Assembly: GCA_937924905.1 (NCBI GenBank)
Contig: CALDUK010000033.1
Coordinates: forward strand, 1 to 35,064
From: an uncultured Paracoccaceae bacterium
GTDB taxonomy: Bacteria; Pseudomonadota; Alphaproteobacteria; Rhodobacterales; Rhodobacteraceae
Length of the DNA stretch: 35,064 nt
Direction: 5' to 3'
The notes under the pieces were generated by a model. It was given only the letters and a program-made list of their open reading frames with translations. It had not been told where the DNA came from and searched no databases. Below are positions 1-8,061 of this stretch, piece after piece; within the stretch, counting starts at the first letter, position 1; each line of letters begins with the position of its first letter. The position numbers and the translations under genes are program-made.

Positions 1-370
1 CGTCACGGCGAACGACTTTGACAGCATCTATGCGATGAACCGCATCATCGCGGCGGTCCAGGCCAAATCGGCAAATTACAAAGTGCGTCTGGCAGGCTGT
101 GTTGCCAACCGCAGCCGCGAAACCAACGAGGTCGACCGCTATTGCGACACCGTCGGGTTCAACCGCATCGCGCATATGCCCGATATCGACGCCATCCGGC
201 GGTCTCGCCTGAAGAAAAAGACACTGTTTGAAATGGACGACGACGAAGACATCGTGCAGTGCCGCGCCGAATACGTGCGGCTGGCCGAAACGCTTTGGAA
301 CGGAACCGAACCCATGGCGCCTGCGCCCATGGAAGACCGTGATATCTTTGAGCTTCTGGGGTTCGATTGA
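1..370 (+). CDS. bchL: BchL, protochlorophyllide reductase iron-protein subunit (3' part only)
   Basis: Only the last 122 codons are inside the window, read from base 2. BchL is the NifH-like ATP-binding [4Fe-4S] subunit of dark-operative protochlorophyllide reductase, which passes electrons to BchN-BchB in bacteriochlorophyll synthesis. The visible part has the family's C-terminal block with [20 protein letters not shown], then [11 protein letters not shown] and a tail ending in ELLGFD. The nucleotide-binding loop and cluster cysteines lie upstream of the window. The gene is followed after 76 nt by bchM, the usual order in purple-bacterial photosynthesis clusters. The assignment rests on the C-terminal match and on the next genes, and is secure in that context. 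Confidence 0.93.
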   Translation, partial: VTANDFDSIYAMNRIIAAVQAKSANYKVRLAGCVANRSRETNEVDRYCDTVGFNRIAHMPDIDAIRRSRLKKKTLFEMDDDEDIVQCRAEYVRLAETLWNGTEPMAPAPMEDRDIFELLGFD

Positions 371-446
371 TGAAAACCACGCAGAAAATCCACATTTTCT
401 GTTGCGATTGCTGCGCCGCAATCGCGTCCGGGCAGGGGGCGGTCTG

Positions 447-1103
447 ATGACCTATGAAGCCACCCGCGCGCGCGTTGAAACCTATTTCGACCGGACAGCC
501 ACCCGCACATGGGAACGGCTGACATCGGACGCACCGGTGTCGAAAATTCGCGAAACCGTGCGTCAGGGCCGCGATCAGATGCGCGCGCTTATGCTGTCTT
601 GCCTGCCCGATGATCTGACCGGCGCGCATATACTCGATGCGGGCTGCGGCCCCGGCATGATGACCGCCGAACTTGCCAAACGCGGGGCAACCGTCACAGG
701 GGTCGATATTTCACCCCAGCTGATCGGCATTGCGCAAGACCGGCTTGATCCGGCCCACAAAGACCGCGTGCGGTTTCTGGCGGGCGATATGCTGGCCGCG
801 GAACTTGGCACCTTTGATCATATCCTGGCGATGGACAGCCTGATTTACTACGGGCCAAACGACATTCGCAAAGCGCTGGCCCGCCTGGCCGCCCGCAGCC
901 CGCAGGTGGTCTATACCGTCGCGCCCAAAACGCCTGTTTTGATGGCAATGTGGTACGCAGGCAAGGCGTTCCCACGCTCTGACAGGTCACCCACGATGGT
1001 GCCTCACAGCCCGGCCAAGCTGGCGCGCGACACCCGTGGTACCCGCCGGGGCCGTGTCTCGAAAGGATTCTATATCTCCGAAGCGCTTGAGGTGCGGCGA
1101 TGA
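447..1103 (+). CDS. bchM: BchM, magnesium-protoporphyrin IX O-methyltransferase
   Basis: This 218-residue protein methylates the ring-C propionate of Mg-protoporphyrin IX using S-adenosylmethionine, the step just before the cyclase AcsF. The SAM-binding motif I is clear (LDAGCGPGMMTAELAKRG, around residue 60, followed by VTGVDIS), and the C-terminal VAPKTPVLMAMWYAGKAFPR segment is typical of BchM. A longer reading frame starts at 228, but it lies inside bchL and lacks family similarity before residue M of MTYEATRARVETYF. I therefore place the start at 447, behind the purine-rich run GCAGGGGG. The stop overlaps the lhaA start (ATGA), indicating translational coupling. Confidence 0.94.
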   Translation: MTYEATRARVETYFDRTATRTWERLTSDAPVSKIRETVRQGRDQMRALMLSCLPDDLTGAHILDAGCGPGMMTAELAKRGATVTGVDISPQLIGIAQDRLDPAHKDRVRFLAGDMLAAELGTFDHILAMDSLIYYGPNDIRKALARLAARSPQVVYTVAPKTPVLMAMWYAGKAFPRSDRSPTMVPHSPAKLARDTRGTRRGRVSKGFYISEALEVRR

Positions 1104-2521
1104 TCCTGACCAAAGGCATGTTCAAAACATTGGGCCTGCGCGCGCTTCCTTTCGCGGATGCGGCCAGCGACCAGTTGCCTTTGGGCCAGTTGCTGCGCCT
1201 GTCGCTGTTCCAGGTGTCGGTCGGCATGGCAACCGTCATGCTACTGGGCACCCTGAACCGGGTGATGATCGTCGAGCTCAGCGTGCCCGCCATGATCGTG
1301 GCGGTGATGATCGCACTGCCCGTTCTGATCGCGCCGTTCCGCGCGCTTCTGGGCTTCCGCTCTGACACATACCGCAGCGCCATTGGCTGGAAACGTATTC
1401 CTTACCTCTGGTTCGGCTCTCTCTGGCAGATGGGCGGACTGGCCGTCATGCCCTTTGCGCTGCTTGTTCTGGGCGGTGATACCGTGCTGCACGTCCCCTT
1501 CGCGGGCGAGGTTCTGGCGGCGATTGCGTTCCTGATGACCGGGCTTGGGCTTCATATGACGCAAACCGCAGGTCTGGCACTGGCCGCTGACCGCGCGTCT
1601 GATGAAACACGCCCCCGCGTCGTGGCACTTTTGTACGTCATGTTTCTGGCCGGTATGGGCGTGTCCGCTTTGCTGATCGGCTGGCTTCTTCGCGATTTCG
1701 ACCCGATCCGCCTGATCCGCGTCGTCCAGGGGGCCGCATTGGTGGGGTTGGCGCTGAACCTTGTCGCGCTTTGGAAACAGGAACACATCCGCCCGATGAC
1801 CAAGGCCGAACGCGCCGAACCGCGCCCGTCATTCCGCGATGCCTGGACCACGCTGATGTCCAACGGCAAGGCCGGGCGCCTTTTGTTCGTCGTCTTCTTC
1901 GGCACGATGGCCTTCAATATGCAGGACGTGCTGCTGGAACCCTACGGGGGTGAAATCCTTGGGCTGTCCGTCGCCTCGACGACGCTTTTGACGGCCATGT
2001 GGGCCGCAGGTGCGCTGGGGGGCTTTGCGCTGGCCGCCAAACGACTTTCCGCCGACGTCAGCCCGTATCGTCTGGCCGCCACAGGGCTGATCATCGGGCT
2101 GATCGCGTTTTCCGCCGTTATCTTTTCGGCACCGATGCAATCGCCCACGCTCTTTTACATCGGCGCTGGCCTGATCGGTCTCGGGGGCGGGCTGTTTGCG
2201 GTCGCGACCCTGACCGCAGCCATGACCTTGCCTGCCGGCGAAATGCGCGGCCTTGCGCTTGGCGCATGGGGCGCGGCTCAGGCCACTGCCGCCGGCTTGT
2301 CCATCGCCATCGGCGGAACCGTGCGCGATGTTGTCAATGCTCAGGCCATGGCAGGCGACTGGGGCGAGGCGCTTATGTCGCCCGCCACCGGATATTCCGT
2401 CGTGTACCACGCCGAGATTGCTTTGATCTTTCTCACCCTTATTGCGTTGGGGCCACTCGTTGCCCGCTCCCACGCCTCACACCCGTCGGATCGGATCGGC
2501 CTGGCCGATTTCCCGACATGA
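1100..2521 (+). CDS. lhaA: LhaA, PucC-family light-harvesting complex assembly protein
   Basis: A 473-residue polytopic membrane protein of the PucC/LhaA (BCD) branch of the major facilitator superfamily, needed for assembly of the LH1 antenna around the reaction centre and possibly for bacteriochlorophyll delivery. About twelve hydrophobic segments can be seen, from LLRLSLFQVSVGMATVM near residue 35 to the helix ending in LIFLTLIALGPLVA near the C-terminus. The loop FRALLGFRSDTYRSAIGWKR after the second helix is characteristic of the family. The ATG overlaps the bchM stop, and puhA follows after 29 nt. Paralogues pucC and bch2 belong to the same family, but the position between bchM and puhA identifies LhaA. 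Confidence 0.93.
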   Translation: MILTKGMFKTLGLRALPFADAASDQLPLGQLLRLSLFQVSVGMATVMLLGTLNRVMIVELSVPAMIVAVMIALPVLIAPFRALLGFRSDTYRSAIGWKRIPYLWFGSLWQMGGLAVMPFALLVLGGDTVLHVPFAGEVLAAIAFLMTGLGLHMTQTAGLALAADRASDETRPRVVALLYVMFLAGMGVSALLIGWLLRDFDPIRLIRVVQGAALVGLALNLVALWKQEHIRPMTKAERAEPRPSFRDAWTTLMSNGKAGRLLFVVFFGTMAFNMQDVLLEPYGGEILGLSVASTTLLTAMWAAGALGGFALAAKRLSADVSPYRLAATGLIIGLIAFSAVIFSAPMQSPTLFYIGAGLIGLGGGLFAVATLTAAMTLPAGEMRGLALGAWGAAQATAAGLSIAIGGTVRDVVNAQAMAGDWGEALMSPATGYSVVYHAEIALIFLTLIALGPLVARSHASHPSDRIGLADFPT

Positions 2522-2550
2522 CCGATTGCTTCACGGAAAGGACCTGACCC

Positions 2551-3315
2551 ATGACCGAGGCATTTGTAGGCAACCTTGATCTCGCCAGCCTGACACTTTG
2601 GCTGTTCTGGATATTCTTTGCCCTGCTGATCTACTACATCCAGCGCGAAAACATGCGCGAGGGCTATCCCCTCGAAGACGATGACGGCAAAACATCGGCC
2701 AATCAGGGCCTTTTCCCGGTGCCGGACGACAAAACCTTCATCCTGCCCCATGGCCGGGGCGAATTGACGGTGCCGTCGGGCCAACGCGCTGAACGGACCA
2801 ATATCGCGCTTGAACAAACCAGCAAGGCAAACGGTTACCCGTTCGAACCCACCGGCAACCCGATGACCGACGGTGTCGGCCCGGCCAGCTGGTGCGACCG
2901 CCGCGATGATCCCGAACGCGACGCCAAGGGGCACCCCAAGATCGTGCCGCTCAGCCACGCGACCGCGTTTCACATCAATGCTGGCCGCAATCCTGTCGGA
3001 CTGCCGGTTGTGTCCGGCGACAAACAGGTCGTCGGCACGGTCACGGATGTCTGGATCGACGAACCCGAACAGCTTGTGCGCTACTTTGAATATGAACTCG
3101 CCGATGGCGGCGGCAAACGACTGGTGCCGGTGACTATGCTGCGGCTCTGGGGTGGCAAGGTGATGGTGCAATCCATCTATGCCCATCAGTTCGCAGGCGT
3201 GCCCCGCCACGCCAGCGCCAGCCAGGTGACGCTGCTCGAAGAAGACAAAATCTGTGGCTACTACGGTGGCGGCTATCTCTATGCCGCTGAAAGCCGTCAG
3301 AACCCGCAGATTTAA
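2551..3315 (+). CDS. puhA: PuhA, photosynthetic reaction centre H subunit
   Basis: A 254-residue protein, the usual length of the H subunit. It has a single N-terminal membrane helix (LTLWLFWIFFALLIYYIQRE, about residues 11-30) followed by the REGYPLE motif and a large cytoplasmic PRC-barrel domain with GLPVVSGDKQVVGTVTDVWI. The subunit caps the L-M heterodimer on the cytoplasmic side and is involved in proton transfer to the secondary quinone. The start is supported by the sequence GGAAAGGACC eight to ten bases upstream. It is preceded by lhaA and followed by puhB. Transcription most likely reads through from the bch genes, with a possible extra promoter inside lhaA that I could not identify. 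Confidence 0.97.
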   Translation: MTEAFVGNLDLASLTLWLFWIFFALLIYYIQRENMREGYPLEDDDGKTSANQGLFPVPDDKTFILPHGRGELTVPSGQRAERTNIALEQTSKANGYPFEPTGNPMTDGVGPASWCDRRDDPERDAKGHPKIVPLSHATAFHINAGRNPVGLPVVSGDKQVVGTVTDVWIDEPEQLVRYFEYELADGGGKRLVPVTMLRLWGGKVMVQSIYAHQFAGVPRHASASQVTLLEEDKICGYYGGGYLYAAESRQNPQI

Positions 3316-3354
3316 GCGAAGACGACCGAATGTGAGAAGAGGGAGGGAACGCCC

Positions 3355-3978
3355 ATGAACCACGATGACTTTGCCACAGAACCGGTGCGCGGTCTGCCCG
3401 AGCGTCCGCCGCAGGATGAAACCATCCTCTGGCAAGGAAGACCGCAGACCTGGCCGCTTGTGAAACAGGCGCTCAGCTTTTGGTGGGTCATGGGGTATTT
3501 CGCGTTTCTGGCGCTTTGGCGTCTGGTCGCGGCGATCGACATCATGCCGATGGGTCAGGCCATTGGCATCTCGGTCCCTTTCGTCATTCTGGGTGCGGTT
3601 GTCGCTGCGCTTCTGATCCTCACCGCCTGGGTGCAGGCCCGCAGCACGGTCTATACGATCACCAACAAACGTGTTGCGATGCGGATTGGTGCGGCACTGA
3701 CCGTAACGCTCAACCTGCCCTACACCCAGATCGGCAGCGCCGATCTGGACCTGCGCGGCGACGGCACGGGCACGATTGCGCTGACCACCGAAGGCGACAC
3801 GCAATTTGCCTACATTGTCCTTTGGCCCCATGTCCGGCCATGGCGCTTTCCGGCCCGGCCCGCCCTGCGCTGCATCCCCGACGCTGAACGCGTTGCCCGC
3901 CTTCTGGCGGATGCCGCCGAAAAACGCGTGACCATGCCACAAATCGCGCCGGTCACCGGCTCGGTCGCGGCGGAGTAG
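3355..3978 (+). CDS. puhB: PuhB, reaction-centre assembly protein
   Basis: A 207-residue membrane protein of the PuhB family, known to assist reaction-centre assembly in Rhodobacter. It opens with the family signature LPERPPQDETILWQGRP, followed by two close membrane segments (FWWVMGYFAFLALWRLVAAI near residue 42 and VPFVILGAVVAALLILTAWV near residue 70). A PH-like (bacterial PH, DUF304) domain begins with the motif STVYTITNKRVAMRIG. The start is preceded by a strong AGGGAGGG ribosome binding site, and the gene lies 39 nt after puhA and 5 nt before puhC. The function is taken from the family and from the conserved neighbourhood. Confidence 0.92.
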   Translation: MNHDDFATEPVRGLPERPPQDETILWQGRPQTWPLVKQALSFWWVMGYFAFLALWRLVAAIDIMPMGQAIGISVPFVILGAVVAALLILTAWVQARSTVYTITNKRVAMRIGAALTVTLNLPYTQIGSADLDLRGDGTGTIALTTEGDTQFAYIVLWPHVRPWRFPARPALRCIPDAERVARLLADAAEKRVTMPQIAPVTGSVAAE

Positions 3979-3983
3979 GGGCC

Positions 3984-4472
3984 ATGGAACACGCGCAACC
4001 CAAAGTCTATTCCGACCGCGATCAAATGATCCCACGCGTCCTGATCCGCGGATTGCTGGCGCTGGTGCTGGCCACTCTTGCCATCGCCACTTTTGCGCGC
4101 GTCACAGACCGCCCGCTTGTCTCGACGCCGCCCGTCTCGCCGCTCAAGGCCGAAGCCGCGCTTATCCTGGATGCCAACGCCACCACCGGCGAAGCTCAGG
4201 TATTCACCGCAGATGGCACGCTTTTGATTGCGCTCGACGCCGAAGACGGCGGGTTTATCGCGGGCGTCCAGCGGGTCATCGCCCGCGAACGCGCCAAGCA
4301 TCGGATCACACAGAACGCGCCTGTTCTTTTGCAGGCCTTTGAAAATGGCCGCATGGCCATCACCGACCCCGCAACGGGGTTCAGCGCCGACCTGATGGGG
4401 TTCGGCGCCACAAATGCAGAAGCCTTTGCCCGGCTTCTGGCCATGACCCAAACACAGGAAGGGAACACCTGA
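3984..4472 (+). CDS. puhC: PuhC, photosynthetic complex assembly protein
   Basis: A 162-residue protein, matching the length of the R. capsulatus homologue once called orf162b. It has a short cytoplasmic N-terminus, one membrane helix (VLIRGLLALVLATLAIATFA, about residues 19-38) and a soluble domain expected in the periplasm containing TTGEAQVFTADGTLL and RITQNAPVLLQAFENGR. PuhC is important for optimal assembly of the reaction centre-LH1 core. The stop TGA shares its last A with the ATG of the next gene (TGATG), so the two are likely coupled. Recognition depends on length, topology and position between puhB and acsF. Confidence 0.9.
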   Translation: MEHAQPKVYSDRDQMIPRVLIRGLLALVLATLAIATFARVTDRPLVSTPPVSPLKAEAALILDANATTGEAQVFTADGTLLIALDAEDGGFIAGVQRVIARERAKHRITQNAPVLLQAFENGRMAITDPATGFSADLMGFGATNAEAFARLLAMTQTQEGNT

Positions 4473-4768
4473 TGGGATTGCTCACACGGGAAGTCGAACG
4501 CGTGCCCTGCACGGTCGAAGTCAGCCATTGTTTTGAAAGCCTGCACGCCCATGTGCGCTTCGACGACGGCTCGGTCATTCACCCGGGCGACGAAGTAAAG
4601 GTTCAAGGCCCTGAAATCATGGCCGCCTTTGGCGAAGTCGTCACCGAAAAGCGTCAGGCCACCATCCGGCGCGCCAGCACGCTTGAACGCCTCTGGACCC
4701 GCCTCACCGGCGATCTCGAGGTGATGGAACTGTGCGAATTTTCCTTCTCGGACGAGGTGACGCTATGA
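4472..4768 (+). CDS. Small conserved protein of the puh-acsF operon, function unknown
   Basis: A 98-residue soluble protein with no signal peptide or membrane helix. It looks like a compact beta-rich domain: paired hydrophobic strands such as VSHCFESLHAHVRF and SVIHPGDEVKVQG, then a basic stretch TEKRQATIRRASTLERL and an acidic end MELCEFSFSDEV. A gene of this size between puhC and acsF is common in aerobic anoxygenic phototrophs, but I know of no assigned role. It overlaps puhC by one base and acsF by four (ATGA), so it is made together with the cyclase. It might be an accessory factor of the cyclase or of complex assembly; that is only inference. It is not the 55-codon puhD of R. capsulatus, judging from its length. 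Confidence 0.85.
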   Translation: MGLLTREVERVPCTVEVSHCFESLHAHVRFDDGSVIHPGDEVKVQGPEIMAAFGEVVTEKRQATIRRASTLERLWTRLTGDLEVMELCEFSFSDEVTL

Positions 4769-5892
4769 ACATTCAAAGCAAACACACCGCCGACGCCGAA
4801 ACCGTCGAAGAAGGGCTGGCCATTCAGGAAGCGCAGGACAAGCAATTCACCGATGAAATGGCCACCGAAACCGCGATGCAGAACACGCTTCTGACGCCGC
4901 GCTTCTATACCACCGACTTTGACGAACTGGACGCGATTGATGTGTCGTCCGTGCGCGAAGACTGGGACAAGCTGATCGCTCAAATGCTGGCCGACCCCAA
5001 CAAAGGTCACTTTAAGAAAAACGAAGACTGGGACCAGATCGACTGGGATGGCATGGAACCCGAATTGAAAAAGGAATTTATCGACTTCCTTATTTCAAGC
5101 TGCACGGCCGAGTTTTCGGGCTGTGTCCTTTACAAGGAAATGAAACGGCGCGGGAACAACCAAGACATCACCCAGCTGTTTCAACTGATGGCCCGCGACG
5201 AAGCGCGCCACGCCGGGTTCATCAATGACGCGCTCCGCGAAGCCGGGCTGCGCGTGAACCTTGGCTTCCTGACGCAGGCCAAGAAATACACCTATTTCCG
5301 GCCCAAATTCATCTACTACGCGACCTACCTGTCCGAAAAGATCGGCTATGCGCGGTATATCACCATCTACCGGCATCTCGAAGCAAACCCCGAACACCGC
5401 TTCCATCCGATTTTCAAATGGTTCCGCGAATGGTGCAATGACGAGTTCTCGCATGGCGAGGCGTTTGCCCTGCTGATGAAAACCGATCCCAAACTGACCA
5501 GCGGGATCAATGTCTACTGGATCAAATTCTTCCTGACGGCGGTTTATGCCACGATGTATGTGCGCGACCACCAGCGCCCTGCATTCCACAAGGCGCTTGG
5601 CGTTGACCCCGACTGGTATGCGCACGAGGTGTTCACCAAGACATCCAAGCTGTCGGAACAGATCTTCCCGATCACGCTGGATATCGACCACCCGCGCTGG
5701 CAGCCGACACTGGTGAAACTGCACCGCGCCAATGTCGATATCGCAAAGGCCAAAGAACAAGGCGGCGTTGGTGGCAAATTGCGCCAGATCAGCGCGTCGG
5801 CCCGCGCGGCGGCGTGTTTCCTGTCGCTTATGTTTATCCCGTCCAAGTCACACAAGGTGCCTGAAAGCGTCCGGATGGAGCCTGTCTATTGA
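4765..5892 (+). CDS. acsF: AcsF, oxygen-dependent Mg-protoporphyrin IX monomethyl ester cyclase
   Basis: A 375-residue di-iron oxidase that forms ring E of bacteriochlorophyll using oxygen. The two ExxH iron-binding motifs are visible: E146-A-R-H149 in ARDEARHAGF and E227-F-S-H230 in CNDEFSHGEAF. The family blocks SCTAEFSGCVLYKEMKRR and PKFIYYATYLSEKIGYARYI are also present. I chose the ATG at 4765 because it overlaps the stop of the previous gene as ATGA and follows GACGAGG. The frame is open 33 nt further upstream, but that extension lies in the preceding gene. Use of AcsF fits an aerobic phototroph; whether an anaerobic BchE also exists cannot be seen from this window. Confidence 0.97.
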   Translation: MNIQSKHTADAETVEEGLAIQEAQDKQFTDEMATETAMQNTLLTPRFYTTDFDELDAIDVSSVREDWDKLIAQMLADPNKGHFKKNEDWDQIDWDGMEPELKKEFIDFLISSCTAEFSGCVLYKEMKRRGNNQDITQLFQLMARDEARHAGFINDALREAGLRVNLGFLTQAKKYTYFRPKFIYYATYLSEKIGYARYITIYRHLEANPEHRFHPIFKWFREWCNDEFSHGEAFALLMKTDPKLTSGINVYWIKFFLTAVYATMYVRDHQRPAFHKALGVDPDWYAHEVFTKTSKLSEQIFPITLDIDHPRWQPTLVKLHRANVDIAKAKEQGGVGGKLRQISASARAAACFLSLMFIPSKSHKVPESVRMEPVY

Positions 5893-5987
5893 ACCGGAAC
5901 CAGGACATCACAGCGACCCCGCAGAATGCGTCAGTCTCCGAACCCGTCCCGGCGACCGAGACGGCCATCAAAGGGGGCGCTGAATGA
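5889..5987 (+). CDS. Candidate 32-codon leader/coupling ORF between acsF and puhE
   Basis: A frame starting with TTG at 5889 overlaps the acsF stop (TTGA) and ends in a TGA that overlaps the puhE start (ATGA). It bridges the 91-nt gap exactly. A GGATGGAG stretch lies eight bases before the TTG and could serve as ribosome binding site. The peptide begins MNRNQDITATPQNAS and ends AIKGGAE. It is hydrophilic, Ser/Thr/Ala/Pro-rich and has no membrane segment. It could be a real small protein, a coupling peptide that keeps ribosomes moving to puhE, or chance. The double overlap matches the pattern of every other junction in the operon, which is the main argument for it. Confidence 0.4.
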   Translation: MNRNQDITATPQNASVSEPVPATETAIKGGAE

Positions 5988-6775
5988 CACCGGTTGTTGC
6001 CGCCCTTCTTGCTGCCGTTCTGCTCTGGTGGTTTTCCACCGGGGCTATCCTTGTTGCCGTACGTCTGGCCGAACGGGGCGGCAAGCGGGCAGGGCTGCGC
6101 GCAACGATCATCGGCCTGCCGCTGTTGCTGGGCGGCGGCTGGGCGTTTCTGAACACGCTCAATGACACCAGCCTGATCGGCACCTATACGGCATTTCTGG
6201 GCATTCTTGCGCTGTGGGGCTGGGTCGAACTGTCGTTTCTGACCGGCACCGTCACCGGCCCGCACGAAGAACCCTGCCCGCCCAATCGCCCCGGCTGGGA
6301 ACGGTTTCTGCGCGCCTGGGCGACCATCGCCTATCACGAAATCGCGCTGACGTTGCTGTTCGCCTTTGTCGTGCTGTCCAGCATGGGCGCGGACAACATG
6401 GTCGGCACCTATACCTACCTTATTCTCTACTTCGCGCGCATCAGCGCCAAACTGAACCTCTTTCTCGGCGTCAGCCAGGTAAACACCGAATTCCTGCCCC
6501 GCCATCTCGATCACCTGGGCAGCCACTTCAAATACGCCCGTATGAACTGGCTGTTCCCGATATCTGTCACGATCCTGACCTTTGCGCTGGCCTGCTGGGC
6601 CGAACGACTGATCGCGGCAGACACAAGCGCGGGCCAAACCGGTTTCGCGCTGCTCGCCGGGCTGACCGCCCTCGCTCTACTCGAACACTGGCTTCTCATC
6701 CTGCCCTTGCCGGATGCAAAGCTATGGCGCTGGATGCTTCCTGCGCCCAAGACCAACCAAGGGGAAGAAAGATGA
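5984..6775 (+). CDS. puhE: PuhE, photosynthetic complex assembly protein (DUF3623 type)
   Basis: A 263-residue polytopic membrane protein with about seven hydrophobic segments, starting [30 protein letters not shown] and including [17 protein letters not shown] and [20 protein letters not shown]. Conserved-looking loops include [10 protein letters not shown] and [23 protein letters not shown], typical of the PuhE family. In R. capsulatus loss of the homologue affects reaction-centre and antenna levels. The AAGGGGGCG just upstream is a good ribosome binding site. Its stop overlaps the hemA start (ATGA). The identification rests on length, topology and its place between acsF and hemA. Confidence 0.9.
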   Translation: MTPVVAALLAAVLLWWFSTGAILVAVRLAERGGKRAGLRATIIGLPLLLGGGWAFLNTLNDTSLIGTYTAFLGILALWGWVELSFLTGTVTGPHEEPCPPNRPGWERFLRAWATIAYHEIALTLLFAFVVLSSMGADNMVGTYTYLILYFARISAKLNLFLGVSQVNTEFLPRHLDHLGSHFKYARMNWLFPISVTILTFALACWAERLIAADTSAGQTGFALLAGLTALALLEHWLLILPLPDAKLWRWMLPAPKTNQGEER

Positions 6776-7986
6776 ACTTCGACGCATTGTTCACAACACA
6801 GCTCAACGCGCTCAAGGAAGAAGGCAATTACCGGATATTTGCCGAACTTGAACGCCAATGCGGGGCCTTTCCCAAGGCCAGATGCCACGATGATCAAAGT
6901 CCCGATGAAGTGACCGTCTGGTGCTCGAACGACTACCTCGGCATGGGCCAGCACCCGAAAGTGCGTCAGGCCATGAAAGACGCCATCGACGCCTGCGGCA
7001 CGGGGGCCGGCGGCACGCGCAACATCAGCGGCACCAATCACGAACACTTGCTCTTGGAACGCGAACTGGCGGATCTGCACGGCAAAGAAGCGGCCTTGTT
7101 GTTCACCTCGGGCTATGTCTCAAACTGGGCGTCTCTGTCGACCCTTGGCGCACGCCTGCCCAATGCGGTGATCCTGTCCGACAGCCTGAACCACGCGTCG
7201 ATGATCGAAGGCATGCGCCATGCGCGTTGCCCCAAGGTGATCTGGAACCACAACGACCCCGATGATCTGGATCGCAAACTGGCTGCGCTGCCCGCCAATA
7301 TGACCAAGATCGTGGCCTTCGAAAGCGTCTATTCCATGGATGGCGACATCGCCCCCATCAAGGAAATCGTCGAAGTGGCCGAAAAACACGGCGCCATGAC
7401 CTATCTGGACGAAGTCCATGCGGTCGGGCTTTATGGCCCGCGCGGCGGTGGGGTGGCCGAACGCGAAGGCTTGATGGACCGCATCACACTGATCGAAGGC
7501 ACGCTGGGCAAAGCCTATGGCTGCATGGGCGGCTATGTCACCGGCTCGGCGGCGCTTTGTGACTTTATCCGCAGTTTCGCCAGCGGCTTTATCTTCACAA
7601 CCGCGTTACCACCGGCTGTTGCAGCGGCGGCGCGCACGTCCATCGCGCATCTGAAAACCAGCGATATCGAACGCATGCAGCACCGCCGGCAAGTCGCCAA
7701 ACTGCGCGCCATGCTGGATCGCAACGGCATTCCACATCTGGAAAATCCCAGCCATATCATACCGGTAATGATCAAAGACCCGGTCAAATGCCGTATGCTG
7801 GCGGATATTCTGATGCAGGATTGGGGCATTTACGTCCAACCCATCAACTACCCAACCGTGCCCAAAGGAACCGAACGTCTGCGCTTTACGCCAAGCCCGC
7901 TGCATGGCGACGCTGAAATCGAACATCTGGTCGAAGCACTCAGCGTTTTGTGGAAGCAATGCGCCATCGCGCATGCCGTCGCCTGA
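6772..7986 (+). CDS. hemA: HemA, 5-aminolevulinate synthase
   Basis: A 404-residue PLP enzyme that condenses glycine with succinyl-CoA to 5-aminolevulinate, the first step of the Shemin (C4) pathway for haem and bacteriochlorophyll. The glycine-rich substrate site [17 protein letters not shown] is visible. The cofactor-binding lysine lies at about residue 247 in [14 protein letters not shown], and [18 protein letters not shown] carries the PLP-ring Asp. A much longer open frame from 6214 lies inside puhE and is not coding. The true ATG overlaps the puhE stop and follows GGGGAAGAAAG. Placing hemA in the puh operon ties tetrapyrrole supply to complex assembly. A second ALAS gene (hemT type) may exist elsewhere. 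Confidence 0.96.
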   Translation: MNFDALFTTQLNALKEEGNYRIFAELERQCGAFPKARCHDDQSPDEVTVWCSNDYLGMGQHPKVRQAMKDAIDACGTGAGGTRNISGTNHEHLLLERELADLHGKEAALLFTSGYVSNWASLSTLGARLPNAVILSDSLNHASMIEGMRHARCPKVIWNHNDPDDLDRKLAALPANMTKIVAFESVYSMDGDIAPIKEIVEVAEKHGAMTYLDEVHAVGLYGPRGGGVAEREGLMDRITLIEGTLGKAYGCMGGYVTGSAALCDFIRSFASGFIFTTALPPAVAAAARTSIAHLKTSDIERMQHRRQVAKLRAMLDRNGIPHLENPSHIIPVMIKDPVKCRMLADILMQDWGIYVQPINYPTVPKGTERLRFTPSPLHGDAEIEHLVEALSVLWKQCAIAHAVA

Positions 7987-7987
7987 T

Positions 7988-8002
7988 TGATATCGCATAT
8001 CA
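7988..8002. promoter_or_regulatory. Perfect 15-bp inverted repeat upstream of cycA
   Basis: TGATAT-CGC-ATATCA is a perfect palindrome starting two bases after the hemA stop and ending three bases before a TTGACA hexamer. Its position suggests an operator for the cytochrome gene. It resembles an Fnr box in part (TTGAT...ATCAG), but the spacer is 7 rather than 4, so it is not a standard FnrL site. No regulator can be named from sequence. Confidence 0.4.
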
Positions 8003-8004
8003 GT

Positions 8005-8032
8005 TTGACACTTCCTATCTGGCGCTAGGTAT
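8005..8032 (+). promoter_or_regulatory. Possible sigma-70 type promoter for cycA
   Basis: A perfect -35 hexamer TTGACA at 8005-8010 is followed after 15-16 bases by a weak -10 candidate within TAGGTAT (8026-8032). It lies 30 bases before the cycA start and has an AACGGAGGACC ribosome binding site downstream. The -10 match is poor, so the exact start of transcription is uncertain. Confidence 0.4.
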
Positions 8033-8061
8033 CCGGTGGATACGTTAACGGAGGACCATAC

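Noticed and set aside
2341-4035. 564-codon minus-strand ORF
   Set aside because: Antisense shadow of puhA and puhB, both of which are certain.
4472-4768. Identity as puhD
   Set aside because: The R. capsulatus puhD product is about 55 residues and of different character; the 98-residue protein was left unnamed.
6214-6771. 186-codon N-terminal extension of HemA
   Set aside because: It lies within puhE in another frame and has no similarity to ALAS proteins; the ATGA junction defines the start.
7987-8003. FnrL box
   Set aside because: The half-sites TTGAT and ATCAG are 7 bases apart instead of 4.
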